Positions 1-7,685 of a stretch of DNA of 43,995 bases are shown piece after piece. The first letter of the stretch is position 1, and the number at the start of each line of letters is the position of its first letter. The stretch is from an uncultured bacterium. GTDB taxonomy: Bacteria; Cyanobacteriota; Vampirovibrionia; Gastranaerophilales; Gastranaerophilaceae. The notes beneath the pieces were generated by a model. It was not told where the DNA came from. It searched no databases and was given only the letters and a program-made list of their open reading frames with translations. Location: the NCBI GenBank assembly GCA_949296245.1, contig CASFNW010000012.1, positions 1-43,995 of the forward strand. The letters are read 5' to 3'. The position numbers were made by a program, and so were the translations under genes.

Positions 1-39
1 ATGTTCGTTTTAACTTTGTTTTGTCTTACATATATATAA

Positions 40-80
40 AGTATATACTAAGTCCAAAATTTCACTTTTTAGTATATACT
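40..80. promoter_or_regulatory. Two copies of palindrome AGTATATACT
   Basis: The perfect 10-base palindrome AGTATATACT occurs at 40-49 and again at 71-80, so their starts are 31 bases apart, about three helical turns. It lies just beyond the 3' end of the calpain-like gene. The same word is found at 2113-2122, with a one-base variant at 2193-2202 upstream of that gene. Paired, helically phased palindromes suggest a dimeric repressor site, perhaps for a gene left of the window, but AT-rich DNA produces such words easily. No regulator is identified. Confidence 0.3.
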
Positions 81-110
81 GTTACATTTCTTTACAATTA
101 AAAATAAAGA

Positions 111-2003
111 TTATTTTTGTGCACTTCTCCAGCTATTTGAAGGAAAATGATCTTTGAGGTAATTTAATGTTTCTTTATCAGCAGCTATACTTGTCCATTT
201 CATCAGATTAGCTCTATGTTCATTTTGCAGCGGGGTAATATCATCCTTCAAATCAGTATATGAAACCTCCAAAATATTATTATAAAACTCAGATTTCGAC
301 ATTTTCTCAACTTTAGAAGTATCATATGGATCTACCAGATAAACAAATTGCTCATCATAGGATTTAAAAGTATAAGCATGCCCTTCAGCGTTTTCATTAT
401 ATAACGATACGAATACTATATTTTCAGGATTATCCAAAATAGGTTTAAGCGTAGATTCATCCATTTTTTGTTTATAAATTATGCCGTTTTTTACAATAGT
501 ATTATCATCAAATCCCTGTCTTATAACACTGGCGTTTTTGCCTGTCAGAAGGCCTATTGCTGTACTCTGTTGTCCAGAGTGCGTATACATATCATCATTA
601 CCGCTGTAATTAATAAAAGAATAGCTGTATGAATTAGCTTTTGCTCTGCCGCTTTCATCAATTTCTTTTCTGTAATTCCTTATAGCAAGCTCCAATGCAA
701 GCACATCCTTATCACCGACAGAATAATATCCGCTATTACTATAAATGCTTCCGGTTAAGAACGAATGCTCGTCATCTTTTATTACATTATTAAGCTCTTC
801 ATCCGTAAAAGTATAACTCTTGCCAACGCCTTTTAAATTTATTGTCACATTACCATTGTTATCTGTTTTTATTACATCATTTAACAATTCAGAACCATTC
901 ACTGTCGATGAAATTCCGTATATAGTACTCAAAAGCCAGCAATCACCGGCATTTTTACCTTGTTCAAAATCGCCTATTTGTCCGTCTGCTTTTTGAGAAT
1001 AAAATGCAGCCATTTTAGCTTCATGGTCAAATTTTTCAAACTTGTTACTTTCAGCATTCCATACAAAAAGATTTTTTCCGGTTTTATCAGTATATATACC
1101 GGCATATAAAGTTTTATACATACCGTTTTTTTGCGCCGTATATTCTGCTAAATTTATTTCTTCACCGGAACTGTTATAGTGCTTATCCTGTTTTTTATAA
1201 TAGCCGTCTTTTATTACTTCTTGCACATCAGTATTTACAAAATTGCGAGAAGCTTTATCCCATGTCAGATATGTGTTATTTACACTGTCATAGTAATACT
1301 GTCCGCCTGGTGCTGGACAATAGCCTTGAATCTGGGCTTCGTATCTCATGATAGTATAATTATCAGTTGCCTGGCGTCCTGTCGGACCTATTATATATTT
1401 TTTCTGCCCGTTTTCAATATAACTGTAGGAGCCGTCAGACGCATATTTTTGTCCATCCGATGTCTCATATCCGCCTGCATTATTTACCTTAACTATATCT
1501 GTAGGAGAAAAATTAGAACCCTCCCATCTTTTATATTTGTTGCTTGCTTTGTCATAGTAGATAAAAGGATGTGATGTTGATTCATATTTATATCGTTGTG
1601 CCCAAAAAGTTCTTTCTTCTATTTCTTTGCCTTCAGAATTGAAAAATTTCTTGAGTTCTTTGTCTTCGTATGCACCTGAAGGCAGCATTAATTTTTTGTC
1701 TTTGGTAAGATAGGCACCGTCTTCATATATTTTCTTTGCATTGTCCAGCACATCAAATGCTTTTGTTGCATAATTCCATCTGTAATAAGATTTTGTTTTC
1801 TTATCATAATAAATATCAGCACACTCAGTTGTTTTATAGCCGAGTGCTATTGCTCGATTTTCTTTGTCAGAATCCGGCTCATCAGATACAAGCCCGCTGT
1901 ACATTATCGAAATATCTGATATTTCTTTTAACTTTGTATTAGAAAAACCAGTGTTTTGAACACTGCCGCAATCTGTATTAGTTTTAAAATAAATTTCAAA
2001 CAT
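111..2003 (-). CDS. Calpain-like (family C2) cysteine protease with N-terminal Tyr/Trp-rich repeats
   Basis: The C-terminal half has calpain landmarks. QGKNAGDCWLLSTI places the nucleophile Cys at about residue 355, GHAYTF places the His at about 542, and VDPYDT near 556-561 sits where calpains have the Asn of RNPWG. Here that residue is Asp, so full activity is uncertain. The first 340 residues carry four degenerate units built on IYYDK-x(4)-YxxW, beginning near residues 63, 147, 235 and 302, which may be a binding or self-association region. No signal peptide or membrane segment is evident, so any export would need another route. The frame is open further upstream to 2057, but the ATG at 2003 is preceded by AAAGAG and the added residues look like translated AT-rich DNA. 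The calpain fold is supported by motifs; substrate and role are unknown. Length is about 630 residues. Confidence 0.75.
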   Translation of the reverse strand: MFEIYFKTNTDCGSVQNTGFSNTKLKEISDISIMYSGLVSDEPDSDKENRAIALGYKTTECADIYYDKKTKSYYRWNYATKAFDVLDNAKKIYEDGAYLTKDKKLMLPSGAYEDKELKKFFNSEGKEIEERTFWAQRYKYESTSHPFIYYDKASNKYKRWEGSNFSPTDIVKVNNAGGYETSDGQKYASDGSYSYIENGQKKYIIGPTGRQATDNYTIMRYEAQIQGYCPAPGGQYYYDSVNNTYLTWDKASRNFVNTDVQEVIKDGYYKKQDKHYNSSGEEINLAEYTAQKNGMYKTLYAGIYTDKTGKNLFVWNAESNKFEKFDHEAKMAAFYSQKADGQIGDFEQGKNAGDCWLLSTIYGISSTVNGSELLNDVIKTDNNGNVTINLKGVGKSYTFTDEELNNVIKDDEHSFLTGSIYSNSGYYSVGDKDVLALELAIRNYRKEIDESGRAKANSYSYSFINYSGNDDMYTHSGQQSTAIGLLTGKNASVIRQGFDDNTIVKNGIIYKQKMDESTLKPILDNPENIVFVSLYNENAEGHAYTFKSYDEQFVYLVDPYDTSKVEKMSKSEFYNNILEVSYTDLKDDITPLQNEHRANLMKWTSIAADKETLNYLKDHFPSNSWRSAQK

Positions 2004-2112
2004 ATACACAACTCTTTCTTTATTAATAAAAAAAATAGCGTATAAAAATTTCAACAAAAAAAATTTTTGTAATATATCTTTATAAGTAAGATATATTAAG
2101 ATATGTTAAGAA

Positions 2113-2202
2113 AGTATATACTTTACACTAATAAGATTATTTCTTAATATACTTGACTTTAAGACAAAAAGAGAATAAAATTTTTAAAACTTTGTATATA
2201 CT
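2113..2202. promoter_or_regulatory. AT-rich divergent control region with AGTATATACT palindromes
   Basis: The 295 bases between the calpain-like gene (leftward) and the small unknown gene (rightward) hold AGTATATACT at 2113-2122 and TGTATATACT at 2193-2202. They also hold three copies of AAAAAAATTTTT, near 2056, 2205 and 2231, the last two within a short direct repeat (AAAAAAATTTTTaGCAAAA / GCAAAAAAATTTTTG). The palindromes match those at 40-80. The region probably carries both promoters and could bind a dimeric regulator. No clear -35/-10 pair could be assigned. Confidence 0.35.
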
Positions 2203-2298
2203 GATAAAAAAATTTTTAGCAAAACTAGCAAAAAAATTTTTGTCCATGTTTTTAAGCATGAAAATACACGAAGAAAATAAAAATACCGGAGAGTAAAT

Positions 2299-2685
2299 AT
2301 GTCAAACTTAGATAACAACTTTAATATAAATAATGCCAACAGAGCTTACGCCCCAAATTTTAAAAAGGGTGAAGAAATAGTGGATACAAAACTGCAAAAA
2401 CGACAGGACGACATGCCTGTTGAAATTCTAAACGATGGAGCACAGGCTGCAGAATCTTACGGACGTATACTCGTAAAACAGGCTGGCAAAGTTGATAATC
2501 CTGAAATGGTTCAATGTGTAAAGGATGCGGTTGATTTTTATCTCAGCCATCCAAACCTCGCTCAGGCCGGTGTAAAAGCATGCGATGATGCATACGAACT
2601 TTTGAATGCACAGGGTGCACAAGATGCCTACGAAAAAGCATGCTGCGGTGCATGTGATGCTGCAGAAAACAAAGCTCTAAGTTAA
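2299..2685 (+). CDS. Small acidic protein of unknown function
   Basis: A 128-residue soluble protein that I do not recognise. The ATG follows CGGAGAG at good spacing, which supports the start. The N-terminal 35 residues are Asn-rich and probably disordered. The middle (about 45-90) is predicted helical and rich in Ala and Asp. The C-terminus carries a CCGAC cysteine cluster (about residues 115-119) and another Cys near 95, which could bind a metal or form disulphides. No signal peptide or membrane segment is seen. It is divergent from the calpain-like gene with a shared AT-rich upstream region containing repeated palindromes, so the two may be co-controlled. It is followed, after an AT-rich gap, by the promoter of nadK. 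Confidence 0.7.
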   Translation: MSNLDNNFNINNANRAYAPNFKKGEEIVDTKLQKRQDDMPVEILNDGAQAAESYGRILVKQAGKVDNPEMVQCVKDAVDFYLSHPNLAQAGVKACDDAYELLNAQGAQDAYEKACCGACDAAENKALS

Positions 2686-2732
2686 TTAAAATAACAAATT
2701 ATTAATAAATAGTTTGTTTTCCTCTGTTATAG

Positions 2733-2738
2733 TATAAT
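2733..2738 (+). promoter_or_regulatory. -10 box placed for a leaderless nadK transcript
   Basis: TATAAT ends six bases before the nadK ATG (TATAAT-TCCTGT-ATG). A start of transcription about seven bases after a -10 box would fall on the A of the start codon, and no Shine-Dalgarno sequence fits in between. The same arrangement occurs at the Xer gene (5917-5922). The -35 region is weak (TAGTTT near 2710). Confidence 0.55.
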
Positions 2739-2744
2739 TCCTGT

Positions 2745-3581
2745 ATGATTAGTCAGGATAATTTGTTGTCATTAGATAAAATATCTATAATCTGCAACGA
2801 AGATGTGCGAGAATCTTTAAAAGTTGCTGATTACACCTGCAAGATATTAAATAATAGCGGATTGAATGCAAGAATAAATACTTTTTCTTCACCTGACAGC
2901 AAGACTTCTCTTGTAATTACTGTAGGCGGAGACGGCACGCTTCTCAAAGCCGCACGATTATATGCGCCGAAAGGCACGCCTGTACTGGGTATAAATCTCG
3001 GACGACTGGGATTTCTTGCACAATTAAATCCTGATGAAATCGACGCATTGCCTAATCAACTTATTAACACCAGGTATACAGTCCAAAAACGAATGATGCT
3101 GTCTTCATTCAATGACAAAATTCTTGCATTGAATGATATTGTAATTAAAGGGGATTCTTTCTCCAGAACATCAAAACTGTTTTTATCCATAAACGGCAGA
3201 GTAGTTTGCGACTATCTGGCTGACGGAATAATAATCTCAACGCCTACAGGCTCTACAGCTTATACTCTTTCTGCAGGCGGACCTGTAATCATGCCTGAAT
3301 TAGAAGCTGTTGTAATAGTACCTATATGTCCTCATACGCTTACGGCAAGACCGCTTGTTATACCTGCATCGGAAGAAATTAGTATTTCCAGCTGCAAAAC
3401 ATGTAATAAACTTAAACTTTCGGCAGACGGACAGGAAACAATTGATATAAATACAGATTCATCTGTAAAAATACAAAAAAGCTCAATTCAGGCAAAACTT
3501 GTTATACTGGAAAAAGAAAATAACGGATTTTATTCAATCTTAAGGAAAAAACTGCAGTGGGGAGTGGGACCGGAACGATAA
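2745..3581 (+). CDS. nadK: NAD kinase
   Basis: ATP-dependent NAD+ kinase making NADP+ in the cytoplasm. The hallmark GGDGT is at residues 61-65, followed by GINLGRLGFL (82-91), the LND motif around 129-131, and the conserved DGIIISTPTGSTAY block (160-173) with SAGGP after it. Length (278 aa) is normal. The start fits a leaderless transcript, since the only ATG lies 6 bases after a TATAAT box. recN begins 3 bases after the stop codon, and a nadK-recN neighbour pair is common in bacteria, so the two are almost certainly cotranscribed. Confidence 0.95.
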   Translation: MISQDNLLSLDKISIICNEDVRESLKVADYTCKILNNSGLNARINTFSSPDSKTSLVITVGGDGTLLKAARLYAPKGTPVLGINLGRLGFLAQLNPDEIDALPNQLINTRYTVQKRMMLSSFNDKILALNDIVIKGDSFSRTSKLFLSINGRVVCDYLADGIIISTPTGSTAYTLSAGGPVIMPELEAVVIVPICPHTLTARPLVIPASEEISISSCKTCNKLKLSADGQETIDINTDSSVKIQKSSIQAKLVILEKENNGFYSILRKKLQWGVGPER

Positions 3582-3584
3582 GTT

Positions 3585-5237
3585 ATGATTAAATCACTTT
3601 CTATAAAAGATTTTATAATTATTGATGAACTTCATCTTGATTTTGATAAAGGTTTTAATGTAATCACAGGTGAAACAGGTGCCGGTAAAAGTATTATTAT
3701 AAATGCAATTGACCTTGCTTTTGGTGCCAGAGGCGGTAAAGATTTAATAAAATCCGGCAGAAACAGAGCGGCTATTGAACTTACAATTCAACTTAAAGAA
3801 AAATTACCCCAAAATTTTATTGAAGAAACAGGTATTGAAGACTTCGGGCAAGAAGTTGTTCTCTCAAGAGAACTGACTGAATCAGGTTCCCGCTCGCGTG
3901 TTAACGGATCTCTTGTAACACAGGATGTGATAAAAACTTTAAGAGAAATGCTGATAGATATACACAATCAGCACATGACATATACTTATATTCAGCCAAA
4001 ATATCATATAAAACTTCTGGACAGCTACGGCGATAATAATCATCAAAATGTATTAAAAAAATACAGGGAAATTTACAGCAGATACAGTGAAATTTGCAAA
4101 AAATTAGATGACGCAAAAAACAGGACACAGCTTACAGAGCAGCAAATTGAGTTTTTAAAATTCCAGATTGATGAAATACAATCAGCTTCAATAGAAGATA
4201 TTGAAGAGGATAAAAAACTTGAAGAAGAATTGAATGTGCTTTCAAATACAGAAAAGCTAAAAGAGCTTGCTTATTCCTCATACTGGACTCTTTACGGAGA
4301 AGACGGATGTATTCTTGATGCATTGGGTAAAGTAAAAACAAATATTTCAAAAGCAGCAGAGACTGATGCAAATCTTTCCGAGTATGAATCACAGATTATT
4401 GATATACAGGAATCATTAAAGGAAATATCATCGTCGCTTAGAAATTATTCAGAGGCAATGGAGTTGGATGAACAGCGTCTTGATGAAGTACAGCAGAGAA
4501 TAGATACGCTGGATAAAATAAAACGTAAATATGGAAATACTCTGGAGCAGGTACTAGAAAATTATGAAAAGTTCCTTACTGAATACAATTCTATCGAATG
4601 CTCACAAGACGAAATTGATACTCTTGAAACACAAAAACAGGAACTTTTTACTAAAATGCAATCAGCCGCTGCTGAACTGACTGAATCAAGAAAAGAAATT
4701 TCTAAAGATCTGTCAGAAAAAATACGTTCTGAACTGGAGAAACTGGATATGCCCAAAGTACAGTTTGAAATACAGATTACGGACTGTGATTACTGTACAA
4801 CAGGCAAAGACAATGTAGAATTTTTAATTTCAACAAACATATCAGAATCACCTAAACCGCTTGCAAAAATAGCATCAGGCGGTGAAATTTCAAGAGTAAT
4901 GCTTGCTTTAAAAACAATATTTGCGAAAACTGACAATATAAACACAGTCATTTTTGATGAAATAGATACAGGAATATCAGGAAACGCATGTCAGGCTGTT
5001 GCACAAACTATTAAAGAACTTGCAAAAACTCACCAGATTATATCTATAACACACCAGCCTATAATAGCAGCAAAATCAGACAGACATTTTTATGTTGCAA
5101 AAACTCAGGATGAAACCACAAGTGTAAAAGTTTATACACTTGATGAGAAGAATAAAATAAAAGCTATTGCAATGCTGGCTGCAGGTGAAATCTCAGACGA
5201 TTCTATAAACTTTGCAAAACAGCTTATATACAATTAG
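3585..5237 (+). CDS. recN: DNA repair protein RecN
   Basis: SMC-like ATPase acting in double-strand break repair with RecA. Walker A GETGAGKS is at residues 29-36. A long coiled-coil region rich in Glu, Lys and Leu fills the middle (about 150-390). The signature ASGGEISRVMLALK and Walker B TVIFDEIDTGISG follow in the C-terminal quarter, then the ITHQPIIAAKSDRHF switch region. Length 550 aa is typical. It starts 3 bases after nadK, probably translationally coupled. No frameshift or missing motif. Confidence 0.95.
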   Translation: MIKSLSIKDFIIIDELHLDFDKGFNVITGETGAGKSIIINAIDLAFGARGGKDLIKSGRNRAAIELTIQLKEKLPQNFIEETGIEDFGQEVVLSRELTESGSRSRVNGSLVTQDVIKTLREMLIDIHNQHMTYTYIQPKYHIKLLDSYGDNNHQNVLKKYREIYSRYSEICKKLDDAKNRTQLTEQQIEFLKFQIDEIQSASIEDIEEDKKLEEELNVLSNTEKLKELAYSSYWTLYGEDGCILDALGKVKTNISKAAETDANLSEYESQIIDIQESLKEISSSLRNYSEAMELDEQRLDEVQQRIDTLDKIKRKYGNTLEQVLENYEKFLTEYNSIECSQDEIDTLETQKQELFTKMQSAAAELTESRKEISKDLSEKIRSELEKLDMPKVQFEIQITDCDYCTTGKDNVEFLISTNISESPKPLAKIASGGEISRVMLALKTIFAKTDNINTVIFDEIDTGISGNACQAVAQTIKELAKTHQIISITHQPIIAAKSDRHFYVAKTQDETTSVKVYTLDEKNKIKAIAMLAAGEISDDSINFAKQLIYN

Positions 5238-5287
5238 TAAAAACATGGTTATAATAAAATTTGTACTGCATCATAGGAGTGTTTAAG

Positions 5288-5464
5288 TTGAAAGCTGAGT
5301 ATTTTGTATATATGTATGCTCTTGCCATATTGATATATGCGGGATTAAAAGTATTTCATATACATTTAAGAATCATTGACGGATTTTTTATAATGTTTTG
5401 CGGTTTGTGTGTAGTTGTTTCCTTAGCATCAATTGTAAAAATTATGGCAGGCAACAAAGACTGA
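5288..5464 (+). CDS. Small membrane protein with two hydrophobic helices
   Basis: A 58-residue protein of unknown function. Two hydrophobic segments (about residues 7-22 and 29-52 from the TTG start) predict two membrane passes. An open frame extends up to 5261, but the TTG at 5288 is preceded by AGGAG at 7-8 bases, and the residues upstream of it have no such signal, so I prefer 5288. It lies about 50 bases after recN and could be its last cotranscribed gene. Downstream is the structured intergenic element at 5521-5790. Confidence 0.6.
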   Translation: MKAEYFVYMYALAILIYAGLKVFHIHLRIIDGFFIMFCGLCVVVSLASIVKIMAGNKD

Positions 5465-5520
5465 TATTCAAGACTTATGCTTATATAGAGGATTTATAAA
5501 ATAAAATAAAATTTAGTCAA

Positions 5521-5790
5521 GACCTCTATCTAGACTTGACTAAATGTCAAGTTTTGTGAGAGGGCTTTGATTCAGTGCAAAATGTCTTCACGAAATTATC
5601 AATAGTTTTTCTTTGAATTATTGATTTGTAAACAGTGAAAGAGCGGCTGTAGAGTCGAACGAAGAGAGCGAACAGCCATGTGAACAAGGTAAACGAAATG
5701 GAAAATTTTTAGAATAAAAATTTGAAATGAAGTACTTGACCTTGTGAACGCCAATAATCCAAGACGTACTCGGAGTCAGTTGACGATATG
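5521..5790 (+). repeat. Structured intergenic repeat, copy A
   Basis: This is part of a 450-base stretch with no credible gene. It begins with a hairpin: arms 5532-5540 and 5546-5554 (9 pairs including one G-U), loop TAAAT, followed directly by TGAGAGGG. It ends with a 21-base word at 5770-5790 containing GGAGTCAGTTGACGATATG, preceded by a second stem (5731-5735 with 5766-5770). Copy B at 21069-21214 has both ends in opposite genome orientation, with 22 of 26 bases matching at the hairpin and 21 of 21 at the end. Copy C at 29159-29203 shares the hairpin part. Other inverted repeats fill the middle (GGCTGT/ACAGCC, ACAAGGT/ACCTTGT). It could be a structured RNA, a 3' UTR element or a small non-autonomous repeat. 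Confidence 0.65.
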
Positions 5791-5916
5791 GAATTCTGTT
5801 TCCAGCTTACCTTACATATACAAGAATTACGCGGTTTTAAAAATTTTGGGTGAAATTTGCTATATAAATCGTTTTTTATAGGTAATCTGATTGAATATCA
5901 TTAATAAAAAAAGTTG

Positions 5917-5922
5917 TATAAT
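5917..5922 (+). promoter_or_regulatory. -10 box placed for a leaderless xer transcript
   Basis: TATAAT-AACTGT-ATG: the box ends six bases before the ATG at 5929, with no Shine-Dalgarno sequence possible in between. The spacing and the CTGT before the ATG are identical to nadK (2733-2738). A candidate -35, TTGAAT at 5891-5896, is rather far (20 bases). Confidence 0.55.
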
Positions 5923-5928
5923 AACTGT

Positions 5929-6798
5929 ATGCTTATACAGTATATAGCTGAATATCTTGAATATCTGCAAGCAGAAAGAGGGTTGGCACAAAACACAATC
6001 GATGCATACAGACGCGATTTAACTGGCTTTTGTAATTATATTTTGAATCTTGATAATATTGATGACTTTGAAAAAATAAAACGCACTCACATAAACTATT
6101 ATATAAAACAACTCCATGACAAAAATTATTTCCCGACAAGTATAACCAGAAAACTCGCAGCAATACGGGGCTGGTTCAAATGGCTGAATGCTAATGAAAT
6201 TATAAATAATGATCCGTCAACAGGGATAGAACTGCCAAAATTGACAAAAAAACTGCCAAAAGTAATGTCTGTAGCTGAAATTGATAGAATCCTTGCAAAT
6301 CACATCGATGAAACAGAAGCCGTAATTTTGGAATTATTATATGGTGCAGGACTAAGGGTTTCAGAGCTTGTTAATCTTGAGATGAATAATATTGAACTTT
6401 CATCAAAATACGTAAGATGTACAGGTAAGGGGTCAAAAGAAAGAATTATACCAATCGGTGAAAAAGCAAAAAAAGCCATAAAAAAGTACCTGAAACACAG
6501 GGACATCTTAATAAAAAAATACAAGCTCGATACAAAACATTTTCTTATAAAAAATAACGGGCATTTTGTGACAAGACAGGATGTTTATGTTTTTATAAGT
6601 AAGCAGGGAGAAATACTCAAAAAACATATTTCACCGCATACACTAAGACACAGTTTTGCAACTCACATGCTGGAAAACGGTGCAGATTTGAGAGTAGTAC
6701 AGGAGCTTTTAGGCCACAGTGATGTTTCTACAACACAAATATACACGCATGTAAGCAAGAAACGTTTAAAAGATGTTTATTTTTCAATTAATAAGTAG
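5929..6798 (+). CDS. xerC: Tyrosine recombinase of the XerC/XerD type
   Basis: Site-specific recombinase, most likely for chromosome dimer resolution. An N-terminal SAM-like core-binding domain (to about residue 85) precedes the catalytic domain, which shows the Arg in GAGLRVSEL, the Lys in GKGSKER, HTLRHSFATHM, the His of LGHSDVSTTQ and the nucleophile in IYTHV. Length is 289 aa, normal for Xer. The frame can be read from a TTG at 5914, but that codon lies upstream of the -10 box, so ATG 5929 is preferred. metF follows 12 bases later. XerC versus XerD cannot be decided from sequence alone. The adjacent repeat element raises the question of a recombination target, but nothing shows this. Confidence 0.88.
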   Translation: MLIQYIAEYLEYLQAERGLAQNTIDAYRRDLTGFCNYILNLDNIDDFEKIKRTHINYYIKQLHDKNYFPTSITRKLAAIRGWFKWLNANEIINNDPSTGIELPKLTKKLPKVMSVAEIDRILANHIDETEAVILELLYGAGLRVSELVNLEMNNIELSSKYVRCTGKGSKERIIPIGEKAKKAIKKYLKHRDILIKKYKLDTKHFLIKNNGHFVTRQDVYVFISKQGEILKKHISPHTLRHSFATHMLENGADLRVVQELLGHSDVSTTQIYTHVSKKRLKDVYFSINK

Positions 6799-6810
6799 TG
6801 AGGAAAAAAG

Positions 6811-7668
6811 TTGAAATTAAAAGAAATTTATTCAGTAAACAGCAAACCGGTCATATCCTACGAAGTCTTTCCGCCAAAAGACGACATTGACGGGCAGAAA
6901 TTAGAACAGCTTTTTGTTGAACTTGAAAAACTTATGAAATTTAACCCTTCTGTTATTTCCGTCACATACGGTGCCGGAGGGTCAAATCATACTGAGTCGA
7001 TTGAAATTATAAAAAGAATTAAATCTGATTTAAAAACCACCCCAATGCCTCATTTTACCTGTGTTTCGACAAGTGAAAAAAATATAAAAAATTATTTAAG
7101 CACTCTTGAACAGCACGGAATTGAAAATATCCTTGCTTTAAGAGGAGATATGCCTCAAAATCAGGAAATATGCCACGATTTTAAATATGCATCAGAACTT
7201 GTTGAATACATAAAGAAAGAAAGTTCCTTATCAGCAGCAGTAGCAGGTTATCCAGAAGGTCACAGAGAAGCGGAATCTCTTGAAAAAGATATAGAATACC
7301 TTAAAGTTAAAGTTGAGAAAGGCGCTGATGTTATATATACACAGTTGTTTTTTAACAACAATCACTATTTTAATTTCTGCGAAAAATGTCAAAAAATCGG
7401 CATAGATATACCAATTATTCCCGGGATTTTGCCTGTTACCAATTTTAAAACTTTAGAGAAAATGACTTCGCTATGCAAAGTTGATATACCGGCAGATTTT
7501 TATGAAAAACTGGATAATCATAAAGACGATAAAGATTATATAAAACAAACAGGTATAGAATTTGCAATAAACCAATGCAGGGAGCTTATTGATTCAGGAG
7601 TAAAAGGAATACATTTTTATACACTAAATAAAGAATATGCAACCGGCAGAATTTTGAGTAATCTTTAA
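6811..7668 (+). CDS. metF: 5,10-methylenetetrahydrofolate reductase
   Basis: Reduces methylene-THF to methyl-THF in one-carbon metabolism, a flavin TIM barrel. Visible signatures are SYEVFPPKDD near the N-terminus, SVTYGAGGS, HFTCVS, ILALRGDMP and VAGYPEGH, then QLFFNNNHYFNF and IIPGILPVTNF. Length 285 aa is normal. The start is TTG at 6811, with GAGG 8 bases upstream; no nearby ATG fits. The gene lies between xer and a pterin-binding methyltransferase, and that pairing suggests the methyl group is passed on by the next gene. Confidence 0.93.
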   Translation: MKLKEIYSVNSKPVISYEVFPPKDDIDGQKLEQLFVELEKLMKFNPSVISVTYGAGGSNHTESIEIIKRIKSDLKTTPMPHFTCVSTSEKNIKNYLSTLEQHGIENILALRGDMPQNQEICHDFKYASELVEYIKKESSLSAAVAGYPEGHREAESLEKDIEYLKVKVEKGADVIYTQLFFNNNHYFNFCEKCQKIGIDIPIIPGILPVTNFKTLEKMTSLCKVDIPADFYEKLDNHKDDKDYIKQTGIEFAINQCRELIDSGVKGIHFYTLNKEYATGRILSNL

Positions 7669-7685
7669 AAAAAGGAAACATTAAA

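Noticed and set aside
5640..5720. Possible tRNA or tmRNA in the 5465-5913 gap (GTCGAACGAAG and paired segments)
   Set aside because: No cloverleaf with acceptor, anticodon and T arms could be built, and no tmRNA or RNase P signature words were seen.
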